The notes under the pieces: generated by a model
Databases searched by the model: none
The model's input: the letters and a program-made list of their open reading frames with translations, nothing else
What the model was told of the DNA's origin: nothing
NCBI GenBank assembly: GCA_021442155.1
Contig: CM038229.1
Coordinates: 98,371,271-98,435,270, forward strand
DNA from: Cymbidium sinense
Taxonomy: Eukaryota; Streptophyta; Magnoliopsida; Asparagales; Orchidaceae
Direction: 5' to 3'
Length of the DNA: 64,000 nt
Shown: in pieces, positions 37,471 through 48,419 of the stretch
How positions within the stretch are numbered: position 1 is the stretch's first letter
Layout: the number at the start of each line of letters is the position of its first letter
Made by a program: the position numbers and the translations under genes

Positions 37471-39098
37471 GAAATTCCCCTAAGATAGGGGCATTTTTTT
37501 TAATTATACTATTTAGGTTGATATCAAGGAGGGAGCATTTTAAAATTTTTTTATAGTGAAATCAATGGTGTATGCTAAAATCTCTTTAGAGGACATCAAT
37601 TCAAATATGGATATATTTGTATATTTTCATTATGAAAATTCTCTTAAATATACTTTAGAATTCCCCGCAAGATAGGGGACATTTTTTTAGTTTATATTAA
37701 ATTTATTTGAGTTGGCATCGTGCCAAAAGAGCGAGATCCTCAAATATATTCTTATTCGAGGTTGACATCAAGCTTTACTGAATCCCTAGATATATTCATA
37801 ATTATTACTATTAAGTTGCGAGTCTTGCAGAGAAAAAAAATGTATTTCTATACATAAAATGATAACTCTAAATATCAAAAAATTTATCTCTCAAATTTGC
37901 CAAATTATGGAGTTCAAGTCAAAAGAACTCATTTGAGAAACTTCAATCAATTAAGTTGGAGAAACATCAACCTCTACATCACGAATTCTAGGACACAATG
38001 GGTTCTAGGTGGACTCAACAAGCTCAAATATGGTCGAAGTTCGATGCTCTCCTCACTCAACAAGCGCAAGAAAAGTGCGGTAAAGAGCCCCGTCAATCGA
38101 TGACAAAACCATAAATTCACTACACCTTAAGTCGAAGACTGAGTAGGTTTTAAAGGTCGAACTCAGAAGCCCAAATATGGCGAGTTGCGACGCTCTCCTC
38201 ACTCAACAAACCGTAAGAAAAGGCCACATTGAAAGAGCCCCTACTCATCCAATGGCGATAGTTGTTCAATCTCAAACCGGATCCGCTTAGTGATCACAAG
38301 CGATCCAAGAGATCTATCTACTTGATCGATAGATCAAGGCAATCTGAAACGCTCAATTGGGCTACCTCAAATCAATCTTCATATTACACCGTGTGATATT
38401 TCAATCTATTCTCAAATGATCGATCAAGCTCAAAGCACATATCAAAGCCTATCTCCTCATCAAGTCCAGTCAAGTAGAAAGCAGACCAAAGAAGCAATTC
38501 TATAGTTCAAACAAAGTCGATGGACAAAATAAAGGAATTTTATAGTTATTGATCATAAAGCACCGTTCGATTAATAACTCAACGTGGACCCTATATAAGC
38601 CGTAAGGTTGGGTCATCATGTATCCTTCAACCGTTAAAGTAGCAAGACGGGGTTCATGGCATACATACACTTCTTGATAAGTCAATATTGACAAATCGGT
38701 GCCCTTCATCAAGTCCATCAAGCTCAAACCTATAACAAAAGGAATTTCAAATCCGATCAAGTATGGATAAATCAATTCCCGGTGGAGTCCTTCAACAAAA
38801 TAAGCGGTCAATTCCTCCATCAAACCCAACCAAGCACGCTAAGGTTAGAAGCACAAATCTGCAATGACATAAAAGAAAGAGATCTTCAAACCATAGTAGA
38901 TGGTGCAAGAACTCTTATTTATCTCAGTCAATTAAAAGTCTGGCTCATTTAGCATGTCCGAATAAGGCGACATACTAATGACAAATCCTATCAAAAGCTC
39001 TCTAAGCTATTGTCAAAGCTAAAATGGTCCAAGTTCTATGATAGCCAAAATGGTCAACCAATTTTCAACAAACGTGACTCGCTTGCATGAATCACATT
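37471..39098 (+). other. 3' tail of element C
   Basis: Non-coding, aligned with 1966-3716 of element A. The CAAGATAGGGRCATTTTTTT motif (the first copy reads TAAGATAGGGGC) occurs near 37482 and 37670, and the ~154-bp tandem pair starts near 37990 and 38143. An open frame on the minus strand at 38500-38829 (109 codons) overlaps sequence conserved in element A without an equivalent frame, and I regard it as chance. Confidence 0.55.
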
Positions 39099-39111
39099 TG
39101 TTGGGAGGCAT
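39099..39111 (+). promoter_or_regulatory. polypurine tract next to the 3' LTR of element C
   Basis: TTGGGAGGCAT lies immediately before TGTTGACCTC. A G-rich run here is the expected primer for second-strand synthesis. Confidence 0.5.
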
Positions 39112-41152
39112 TGTTGACCTCCATATGTGATAAATCAAAACAAGCCTACAAATCAAATTGACGGACTTGAGCGTGGCCAAATCGGGTTCAAAATGCGGGC
39201 GTCACGAAAATGATCGAAATGATCTCCTCGATGACGAACTTTGTCATTGTGTTCATAACGTCGAAATTGATCGTATAAATATTACAAAATCTAACGATCA
39301 AACGATTAAGCGGGAGCTATCAATGTGTCGTGCATATATAGTCGAGGAAGCTGATGATATATGAGCGACCTCCATTCATAAAATTGATTCGCGTTAACTT
39401 TAAAATATCAAAATTTATCAAATGAGACTAGCTCAATTTGGATGAGTCGCATAAATGTCGAATAATCGGTGGTAGTACAAATCGAGGCGAAATGCACGGC
39501 GTCACCAAAATTTCAAATGGCCTCCGACGATGAACGGAATTTTTCTTCAGTTCAAAACATCAAAATTAGTCGATATAAATATTGCATGACTTGATGATCA
39601 ACCGATCAAGCTCGAAGTCGTCAACACATCAGATGCATATCGAGATCAAAAGCGCGCAAGTCAAACGACTCCGTTCACAAAATTGATCGCTGACTTTGAA
39701 ATAAATCTATCAAATAAGATTATTCTTACTCAATTAGACAAATCTGCAAAATCGAAAGCGCAGCGATGGTGTATTTTGATGAAATGTATTCAATTGGCGT
39801 CGACTCACCAAACGGCCCCGATCGCGAAACCGACAATTCGCGTTGAACATCAAATTTACACAAAATTGATATATATATTGGTATGTGTATTTCGGTATGA
39901 AATCTACATTAAAATTATTTAATAAATTTAAAATTATTTTAAAATTCTTAAATTATTCTATGCTCAACTATTCTCTCATATTTTCACTTTTCTGAAAAAG
40001 AAAATAAAAAATGTTTAAACTAAAATAACCACTCCTCTCATTTTTGTATTTTCCTCTCATCTCTCACCGCTCTCCTCTCATTCTGAATTTTCGTTTCTCT
40101 CTCCTGCACTCTCTCTCCTGAAAAAAAAAAAAAAAAAAGAAAAATTCTCCTCCTGTTAATTTTTCTCTCTCGATTTTCGTCCCATCGCCGGCGTCGTCCG
40201 ACGCAATTCACAAAGCCCGTCCGTCCACTGTTCCTCCGGCCCCACCTGTTCCGATCCGGCGTGCAAACCCTCTCCTGCTGAATCCACGCGTCCCACACGC
40301 AGTCCGCCGTCGCCTCCCGCGTTTCCGCTTGCCGGCGCAACCCACTGTCCAGCGCCGTTCGCGTTCCGTGACCCGACCCTACACCGCTGCGTCATCCCGC
40401 GTGACGAGCCTGCTCCGCTGACCAGAACCTGAGCCGCCGCCATTCCGCGACCCAACGGCCGCGCGTTCTGAGTCTCGAGCCGCGCCGCAGCCCGCTCTCA
40501 ACCATTGACCCGCGCAAACCCACTCCGCGTCCTGGCTGCCCGCAGCCCGCGACAGTGACCCGCGCTTCCAGCCCGTCCAACGCGCCTAGCATGTTCTGAC
40601 CCCGTGCCAAGGCCCACCAACCTCCTTCCCTCCAGCCCAAGGCCCATAGCTCATCCATACAGCCCACCAGCCCACTGTTCTCGCTCATTCTGCATAATCA
40701 AACCCGCAAACTTGACCGTTCTGCTATCCCACAACACATCCAAATTTTATCATTTTTACTTGATCGGGAAAAAAAACGTCGTCAGATCTTCTTTCGATTT
40801 TCGCATCTCTTCGCTTTTCGATTTTACGAATCGGGAAGAACGTCGTCGATAAATTTTTTTCGATTTCGACGTCGTTCTTCCACTTTTTTACCCGTAGATC
40901 GAGAGAAACGTCGTCAGAGGATCTTATTTCGGTTTTCAGATTACATTCATCACCCTTCCTAAAATAATTTTTGGAAAGAATAGAACATTCATTTAAAATA
41001 CACGTAAAATTTGGGAGAATAATATTAAATCACTTTAATTGTAATTCTACGCTTAAATTGAGCGATAATGTGAGTTTCTTTGTAATTCCCTTAAAATTAA
41101 AACAAGCTTTAATTAGAATTTGAAGAGATTGATACTAAACTCACATACTTGT
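39112..41152 (+). repeat. 3' LTR of element C, truncated and internally deleted
   Basis: Aligns with LTR C5' from its TGTTGACCTC start through the TATA run (39870-39877), the leader (40180-40750, CpG-rich) and about three ~77-bp units. Near 40960 it jumps to sequence matching 27250, so the ~200-bp subrepeats are missing. Alignment ends near 41152, about 2.2 kb short of a full LTR. The right half of the LTR and the rest of interrupted LTR D are absent. Confidence 0.75.
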
Positions 41153-41158
41153 AAGAGC

Positions 41159-41302
41159 TCATTCTACCATTTTTCCCGATCTTCCCTCAAGCTTTTCTGC
41201 AATGATATTCCAGATTCGAGGGCCATAAATAGAAACAAGTTCTTTGAGCTTGGAGTCCTCTACAGTCCTCCAATGGCTTCTGGCGCAGAACTTGACTGCA
41301 CT
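41159..41302 (-). pseudogene. MYB R2-repeat fragment, antisense, spliced-looking
   Basis: On the minus strand the segment reads KFCARSHWRTVEDSKLKELV, then SIYGPRIWNIIAEKLEGRSG and K-M-V-E-stop. This is the exon 1 part of the R2 repeat of the MYB gene at 15738, with differences (GHWRPAED has become SHWRTVED; QNW has become RIW). The codons after GRS are Gly-Lys as in a spliced message, where the genomic gene has its first intron. The match begins near 41296 and fades just past the exon junction near 41165. The piece lies directly beside the truncated LTR of element C. It is too short to be functional. Confidence 0.8.
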
Positions 41303-43477
41303 AAACTAAAAAGAACATTGAGTCATAGTGGAATAGAAAATTTTACTGAAACAAATAATAAATACGTTTTGATCGGTCGCTTCAATTGTACTAAAACAAT
41401 TCCTGATTTTCATAACTTCTTTTAGCATCATGGATCTTTTTAACTGGACTTCCACTGTGGGTTTGATCGACTCTTGTTTGTGTTAGATTCATTTATTAAC
41501 TAAATTAATGAGATAAAGCTTTTGTTCAAAGTTAATTTGGTCGAAGAAAAATTAATTGTATAATTTTAATCATTAGAAAGATATAAAAGCACTTAAAATC
41601 ACTGTTATTAGCAGCGATTGAAAAAGTAAAATAGTGATCTTAACTCTCAGCTGAGTCATCTAAACTTAGCTTAGACATAAATTCAATCTCTTTAATGTGC
41701 AAAGCATGTCTTGTATCACTTTAATTGAGACCGCTGTTAATATATATTTTTTAATCTAAGAGTTTGAAATAAATAAATTAAAATTAAAAAAGAAATTAGA
41801 GAATTCGCTATATCAAAGATAAAGAATTTAGAGTGGAGAGTTTTAGCACATATATGATCGAATTAAAGATGGGCTGAAATCTTGGTACAAATTGAAGATG
41901 TATTTATAGATTTTAATAATTCCTTTTATAAGAAAATATTCAAAAAAAGTAATAAAATAAAAGCACATAAGTTGAAGCCTAAAATTATAATAAAATTAAT
42001 CCAATAATAGAAGTATTTAATCTATGTGCTTATACTTTCATACATTGATGAATTAGACCCACACAAATTTAGGTTATAGTTTAACATACTTGAAAAACTT
42101 GTAACAATGATTTTCTTACTATTATTGTAAAATGACTATTATCCCTATTATATATAGTAGATATTTAATCCTTGCAACTTAAATGTAAGAGTTTTTAGTG
42201 TTTCTCTAAGTTAGAGTTTTCGGTAATAATGTTCAACTTAATTTATAATGAGAAATTATTATGAGTGGAGTCAATATACTTTCGTCCGGTCCGATAACAT
42301 AACATCACGCGACCTTCAATACATACATATTGATTATGTAGTATTATGTATTGTAGTGTATTGATATAATATTAATTACGAATAATACATAATAATACAC
42401 AATATTTTACAATCAATATATAGACTTTCGGTTTTAAATTAAATATACTATATTATTAGTAGAATATAAAAAACTACATCACGACTCATGTAATAATTTT
42501 TCATTTATAATTGATCATGTCTTTTTTATCTTTATAACATGTAATGTTTCTTATTAATAAAAATATTTTGGATATATTTCTATCTATTTTAAAAATATAT
42601 TATATTTATGAAGTAAAGGTATATAACATATTCATGGAAAATAGCATGTATTAATTAAAACAGATATACTACACAATAAGAGCTTGTCAAAATATTTATT
42701 GGATCATATGACTCAAAACAAATATAGTTTATATGACATACTTGAACAATGTAAGAACGAATTGTTATAATTTGGCAGGATAATGCTACGAATCTGTAAG
42801 AAAATAATTGCGTAATAGCCCCCAAAGAGAGAGAGAGAGAACCAAAATCATATATTCCTACGTATCACATTCACGTATTGAAACAACTCAAATATAGTGG
42901 ATGCCAGCTTATCGGGTCGCAGGTACACACCAGACTTATCAATCCACACGAACTCAGAAGTCGAAATATAAGGGACCTAAGACCTATCATACCTGCTTGA
43001 GCTAAATAGGTATCAGCAACGTCGATTTTAAAAGTAATTAAAACCGAATTATTATTTGGATAATTAATTATTATTTATTGCTCTATTTTTGAAAAGAAAA
43101 AAATCAATTAAATAGTTTCAAAATTGGAAAATTCGTTTATAAATATGAGTTCATATATAATTCATCAAATTTATAATGATTATTTACTAGTTAAATTAAT
43201 CAGATAATAATCCTTAAAATTTGAGCATGAATTGAGGAAAACTTGAAATCATTAATATGTATTAAAATTGATCCAAGAAAATCATCACTCATACAATTAT
43301 GAGGATAGATTTATATCAATTTATGTTCAATTTGAGGGCCATTTAAATTTCAACATCCAATTTTTTTTTTAAAACCTAAGCTTTCATATTCATAGGCAAT
43401 TCATAGGAAACCCATCTTCTGGTAACAACTTGAACCTTAAGCTTTCTATTTTCATGAGAACCCTATTGTGTTACTTT
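41303..43477. other. AT-rich spacer, no gene seen
   Basis: No coding sequence recognised. A short (GA)n run lies near 42827-42840. The text at 42895-43020 is less AT-rich but not recognised. An AT-rich segment at 42310-42425 can fold on itself (TAATACATAATAATACA-type words in both orientations) and could be a decayed miniature element; I could not establish ends. Confidence 0.5.
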
Positions 43478-44086
43478 CAGATGAAGAAATCAAAATTTTA
43501 GCTTCTCTTACGAGTTTACTCTGATTGGGAAGTTTGCTTTGCGTCGACCTTCTTTGATGGTATTAGTCATTCATCTTTAATCTTAAGATTTCTAGCTCCT
43601 TCTTTGTGGGTTTATTAGATTCTAGACACAGTAGGGTTGTATTATATCAATAACTGTTAAATGCGTCTACTGAAATGATCTTATTTTGACATTGAAGATG
43701 AGTCTCCTATCATCCCCTTATGGGTTTTCCTTTCTAATCTAGGACTAAATTTCATGAATCATGAAATTATACACACGATTGCTTTGATCGTAGTTGGGCC
43801 TTTACAAATTAATCGAGCTACTGCATCTAAAACACGTCCTTCTGTTACTAGAGTTTTGGTTGAATTGGATATTTCAAAGAAACATCCACATGAAATCTCG
43901 TTAGGCTCAGAAAAGAATGGTTACTTCAAAAGGTCGAAATGGATAATGTTTCAATTTTCTTGCAATCATTGTGAAATTCATGGCCATTTACTTGTGGACT
44001 ATTTCATGTTGCATCCTTATCTTAGACCAAACAAACCTACAAATTCTAGTAATCATGTGTTGGAACAAATCGAAGTTGTTAATTAG
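43478..44086 (+). pseudogene. LINE-type DUF4283 / CCHC zinc-knuckle fragment
   Basis: A 110-codon open stretch (43754-44086) plus upstream pieces in other frames (LSDEEIKILASLTSLL near 43478; MRLLK and FDIEDESPIIPLWVFLS near 43665-43735). The combination of an MRLLKW-like block, SPIIPLWV, ATASKTRPSVTRV and a final C-x2-C-x3-GH-x-(9)-HP block is the plant DUF4283 plus zf-CCHC_4 arrangement found in ORF1 of L1-type LINEs and related domesticated families. The zinc-knuckle is incomplete (last Cys missing). No reverse transcriptase follows; pararetroviral sequence begins about 120 bases on. Confidence 0.75.
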
Positions 44087-45968
44087 AATATTGATGAAGA
44101 ACCCAAGGAGGATACAAATTATTTTCCAAAATAAAGGAAGATCATTCCTGTAAACTTAACACAACAAAATTTGGATCCTAATTACTCTTGTGGTTGAATA
44201 AATTCGAGAGATGAAGTATTTTTGAAAATATGGAAGAATCATTACCCCAAAATATTCAAAAAAGTTTAGCAATACGTAACTGAACGAAGTACAACAGAGC
44301 TTCCTCATTTTCTGTTGATTTATTTTATCAAAGTCGGGTTAGAGTAGTTCTAGTACTTCTGGATATAATGACATCATGATAAATCCCGATTTATAATCAA
44401 AATATTTTCACAATCTTTCTGTATAATACTTACTTCGTGCATATGATAGTAATTTTTTTAGTGTTTGGGTTATAAGTCTTATTTATGTTGACTGTTTTGG
44501 ATTTATTGAAAATTATGAATCTATTTTATTATAACTCAAAATTATTTGATTTATTTATTAAGCTTCTTTATCTGTTGAATTTTTCCCCTAATCTTCTTAT
44601 GACTTCCTCTTCTAAATTCTAATCTTATGTATAATTTCCAAAGTGATATAGAAATATCACCTCGAAACTCAAAGAATCGAAATATCCGACATATATTTCG
44701 AAATGATAAAAGAAACAAGAAAGGGAAGGCAACAATTCCCTTTGTAGCTTGGTTCTTTCAAAATTATACTCGTCTGCAAGCCATTTTAAGCAACAAAAAT
44801 GGCTAAATAAAGCAAAAACAAAGTGGTGAAAACTCTATATCCTCCACCAATTGCACGAATGGTTGATAATAAACCTCTTGATATTGCTTTTGAAAAATTA
44901 ACACTTAATCTAAAGCTTTAAAAGAAATTATTGTTATAATTAAATAACTTAATTATAGTAATAGCACTTTCCAAATTATTTTGATCATTTGTTAGATTAG
45001 AATCTAAAGTCGATCAGTTAAGAAAAATTTATTAATCAAGAGAAAAATATAAGTAAAAATGAAGGAACATCTTGACAAATTCATCTTCCGCCTTATTAAA
45101 ATCTCTTTTTCAACCTCCTCCTCTAAACTTACTTTTAAGTTGGGACCTAATAGTGAAGATATTCAAGATTTAATTCTTAAATTTAAGAATCATTATCTAG
45201 GAACTTTAGAGGATGAATCATCTAATGAATCACAAACTAGATGAATTAATGAATGACCAAGCGAAGAAATACAAGATGTATTTCAAAATCTTCAAATTCA
45301 ATCCCGTTAAGATAAATAAAATATCTTATCTAAAGAATTGGATAAACAATATTATAAAGACCAATTCCTCAAGATTTACTCTTTGAGGAACTCACATTTT
45401 ATCGGAACTCTTATGGTAATTCTCTCAATGGAATGGAATATGATGGACTTGAGCATCAACTTCATCAAACTTTTACCGTATGCTAATGTTTGCATCAACT
45501 TTTAGGTGACATCGACTGCTACGAGCAAGCAACTCGTGCTAACATTTCCGGGTTCTCGAATGTTAAAGGTGGTGAGATCATTATCTCTCTCAAGAACAAA
45601 AGGACGATTTACTTTGTAAATTCATTGAAGGATTTCTTAACCTTTTGAAAAGGTCAAGTCTCATCTTCGCTTATTAAATAGTTCAATTTTATATGAAGTA
45701 TATATATATGAAAATCTTATATCTTGTATTAACACGTGTCTAACCCTTTGTCAAATAAGACTAAACAACCAAATCAAATAGGAATGCTTTCGAAAACGAT
45801 AACTCGGTGAATTTCAGAGCAATTTGTCTTTGATCCTCCTGTAAGATCTTCTTCCAAGAAGAAAGGTAAGCAAAAAAATATTTTAAAATAAGCGGATTAA
45901 GAGGTTTTCTAAAATACTAAAGCTTATAAATCTAAAACTTCAAATAAAAAATTCAAAAGGATATTAAA

Positions 45969-46011
45969 TGTTATAAATGTGACCGTATGAGTCATTATGC
46001 AAACAAATATC
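45969..46011 (+). pseudogene. coat-protein zinc knuckle, copy 1 (damaged)
   Basis: Reads C-x2-C-x4-H and then Tyr where the final Cys should be. The intact form is in copy 2 at 53398-53439. Confidence 0.75.
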
Positions 46012-46639
46012 TTGTTAAAAGAAGTTAAATGAATTACAAATTGATGAAAGGGTTAAAACAAACTCTCATGAAGATTATTTTAACTTCCTAATCTGAGAAA
46101 GATTTATCATCGGAGAAGAAGATAATGAAGTCTTATCATCCTCTTCGACGAAAAAATTTTCTTGTAATTCTTACCAACAAAGATTATTATAAAAATATTA
46201 TATAAATGTCTAATCTTGTTACCCTACTTGATAAAAAAGACCAACTTATTAAAATTTTAGGTCAAGTAGATAGTTCATCTACGAAATAAGATTATTAAAG
46301 TCTTAAATGAAAAGAAACTTAATAAAATCTTTTCTAATTTTTCTATATACTCTATGAAAGAAGTGTATAAGAGAAGAGCTAAAAGAATATTCTCTCAGTG
46401 AAGTATCTCTAAATGATTTGAAAAAGGAAATAAAAATGTACAACAAGAAATTAGAGATATCAAGAACAAGATAAGATGAATAATAATAGATTTAGAAATA
46501 AATCAATATCGACTTATTCACAACTTAAAACACGACGATAATCAAACTTTTGAAAATTAGGAATATGGATTCTAGAGTATTCATAAGGTAATATATCAAA
46601 AATGGTATATTTTCATTAAATTTATTATCAATAAAGAAT

Positions 46640-46880
46640 TTATTTTATCAAATCGGCGACTTGTTGTGATGCAGATTTAAATTATATCCAAGAAGGATTA
46701 ATATATTCTAAATATTTTGAAAAATCACTAAGCTAAAGTTGGTGATGGAGAAACCCTACAGATTGATTATAAATTATCTTCTATAGCATGGATAATATTT
46801 GCATCCATATATCATTTTATTTGTTAAAAATTAATACAACATATTATTTTGAGAACACCATTCCTTCTCAAAATAATGCC
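46640..46880 (+). pseudogene. protease remnant, copy 1
   Basis: Short pieces line up with 54060-54310 of copy 2, including a two-segment match ending in a block of the ILG-x-PF type near 46840-46865 (ILRTPFL here). The catalytic Asp motif is not clearly readable. Confidence 0.5.
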
Positions 46881-47299
46881 TATAACTAAAATTGATGATA
46901 TCGAAATATATTGTGAAATGTGGTATGAAAAAGTTATATTCGATTTATCACCAATCATAAAGAAATAATTATAAATGAAATGAATATACTTAATAATAAG
47001 TCATGCATATAATTACTTAAAAGAAAAATTTGATTTAATTAATAAACATAAAATTTCTTCTCTATCTATTCAAAATAAAATTTAATCTTGCCTTCAAGAT
47101 ATCCAAAAATCTGTTTGTGGTGACAACCCAATAGCTTTTGAAATTGTAAAATTCACTGGAACTCATATCGATACTTTCAATGAATGTGACATTCCACTCG
47201 CTCGTTTATCAAACGAAAGCATTATCTTCGCTTTATGCAAAAGAGATTGTCAATTATTAAATAAATGAATAATTTGACAATCCTATTCACCATGGAAAT

Positions 47300-47760
47300 G
47301 CGACTGCTTTTTTATATCATGAATGAAAGGAAAAGAGGAAGATTGAGACTTATAATCAATTACAAGCCTCTTAATAAAGTCCTTAAATGGATTATATATC
47401 CTCTTCATAATAAAAGATATTTGCTTAATGACTCCACTTAGCAAAATCTTTTCTAAGTTTGATTTAAAATCGGTTTCGATAATTCAAATTCAAGAAACCG
47501 ATAGATATAAGATCGCTTTTACCATTCCATTTGGTCATTATGAATGAAATGTTATATCATTTAGGTTTAAAATGCTCAAATGAATTTCAATATATTATAA
47601 ATAATATATTTGAAAATTATTTTCAATATATTTTTTATATTGACGATATTCTTATATTTTTTAATTTCATATATGAACATTTTATCCATTTAAAAATATT
47701 TAAATGGCTTATACTGAAAAAATAGTTTAGTCTCTGCCAAAATCAAATTATTTCAAACTG
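47300..47760 (+). pseudogene. reverse transcriptase remnant, copy 1
   Basis: Caulimovirid-type reverse transcriptase pieces: RLIINYKPL (near 47345), YKIAFTIPFGHYE-like text split between frames (near 47505-47545), NEFQYIINNIFENYFQYIF and the catalytic YIDD at 47636-47647. The Trp-Asn expected before the first Met block is altered and frames change, so it is inactive. Confidence 0.85.
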
Positions 47761-47989
47761 AAATAAGATTATTGGGACACAATATTTCTAATGCATTTAT
47801 TATTTCTATTAATAGAAGCATAAAATTTGTAGATAAATTTTCGATATTATCCTTGAGAAAAATCAGTACAAAGATTTTAGGCATTTTAAATTATGTTCTT
47901 GATTTTATCAAAATTTAGCACAAGATACATTACCATTTTTTGATCGCTTTAAAGAAAATCTATCGCCATGAGCGATCTACACACCATGG

Positions 47990-48410
47990 CGCTCAAAAAA
48001 TTAAAAAACGTGTCAAAATCTATCGCTTAACTTACCGATCGATAGCTTTAAAATCGTTGAAATCGATGCATCGATCTAGTTATGGTGGTATATTAAAACA
48101 ACGAAGTAATTTTAAGGAAGAATTAGCCTGTTTTACTTGGTCGATGAAATCCCACTCAAACTAAATATTCCATCATTAAAAGGAAATATTTTCTGTCAGA
48201 AATGCATTTCTAAATTTCAAGATAATCTTCTCAATCAATGCTTTCTCTTATGTATTGATTGTTATCTTAAATATATTATTGAAAATGATGTCAAAAATTT
48301 AGTTTATAAATAAATTTTTGCTTTTGACAGCTCAACGCCTTCGATTTCGATATTGAATTCATTAAAGGTTATGTTAATATACTTTCGATTTTTTAACCCG
48401 TGAATGTTTA
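47990..48410 (+). pseudogene. RNase H remnant, copy 1
   Basis: A YGGILKQ block lies near 48078, with FKEELACFTW just after. Later pieces (IFAFDSSTPS; FDIEFIKG near 48340-48370) match the C-terminal RNase H of caulimovirids, where a DIEYIKG block is usual. Frames are broken. Confidence 0.7.
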
Positions 48411-48419
48411 CGGGAATAA

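Larger units (their letters stand above)
29045..39111 (+). mobile_element. Ty3/gypsy Tat/Ogre-like element C, internal region
   Basis: About 10 kb of decayed internal sequence between the two LTRs. Order: untranslated and gag-side leader (29065-31080), gag core (31083-31700), a divergent stretch, protease (32932-33260), a linker with one open piece (33784-34005, unrecognised), reverse transcriptase (34400-35110), RNase H (35340-35640), degraded second RNase H (35690-36250), integrase (36440-37470), non-coding tail (37470-39098) and a purine-rich tract next to the 3' LTR. The gag-protease-RT-RNase H-second RNase H-integrase order with very long LTRs points to the Tat/Ogre lineage. No full-length frame remains. 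Confidence 0.85.

Noticed and set aside
38500..38829. A 109-codon minus-strand frame
   Set aside because: It lies in the non-coding tail of element C; the aligned part of element A has no such frame.
40038..40688. Minus-strand frames of about 100 codons, Gly/Arg/Trp-rich
   Set aside because: CpG-rich leader of the C 3' LTR, same argument as for LTR D.
42310..42425. Self-complementary AT-rich segment as a possible miniature inverted-repeat element
   Set aside because: No definable termini or target duplication; AT-rich DNA folds readily by chance.
43000..43015. GGTATCAGC as a possible caulimovirid tRNA-Met primer site (usual TGGTATCAGAGC)
   Set aside because: Only part of the motif matches and it is 1.2 kb outside the viral block.
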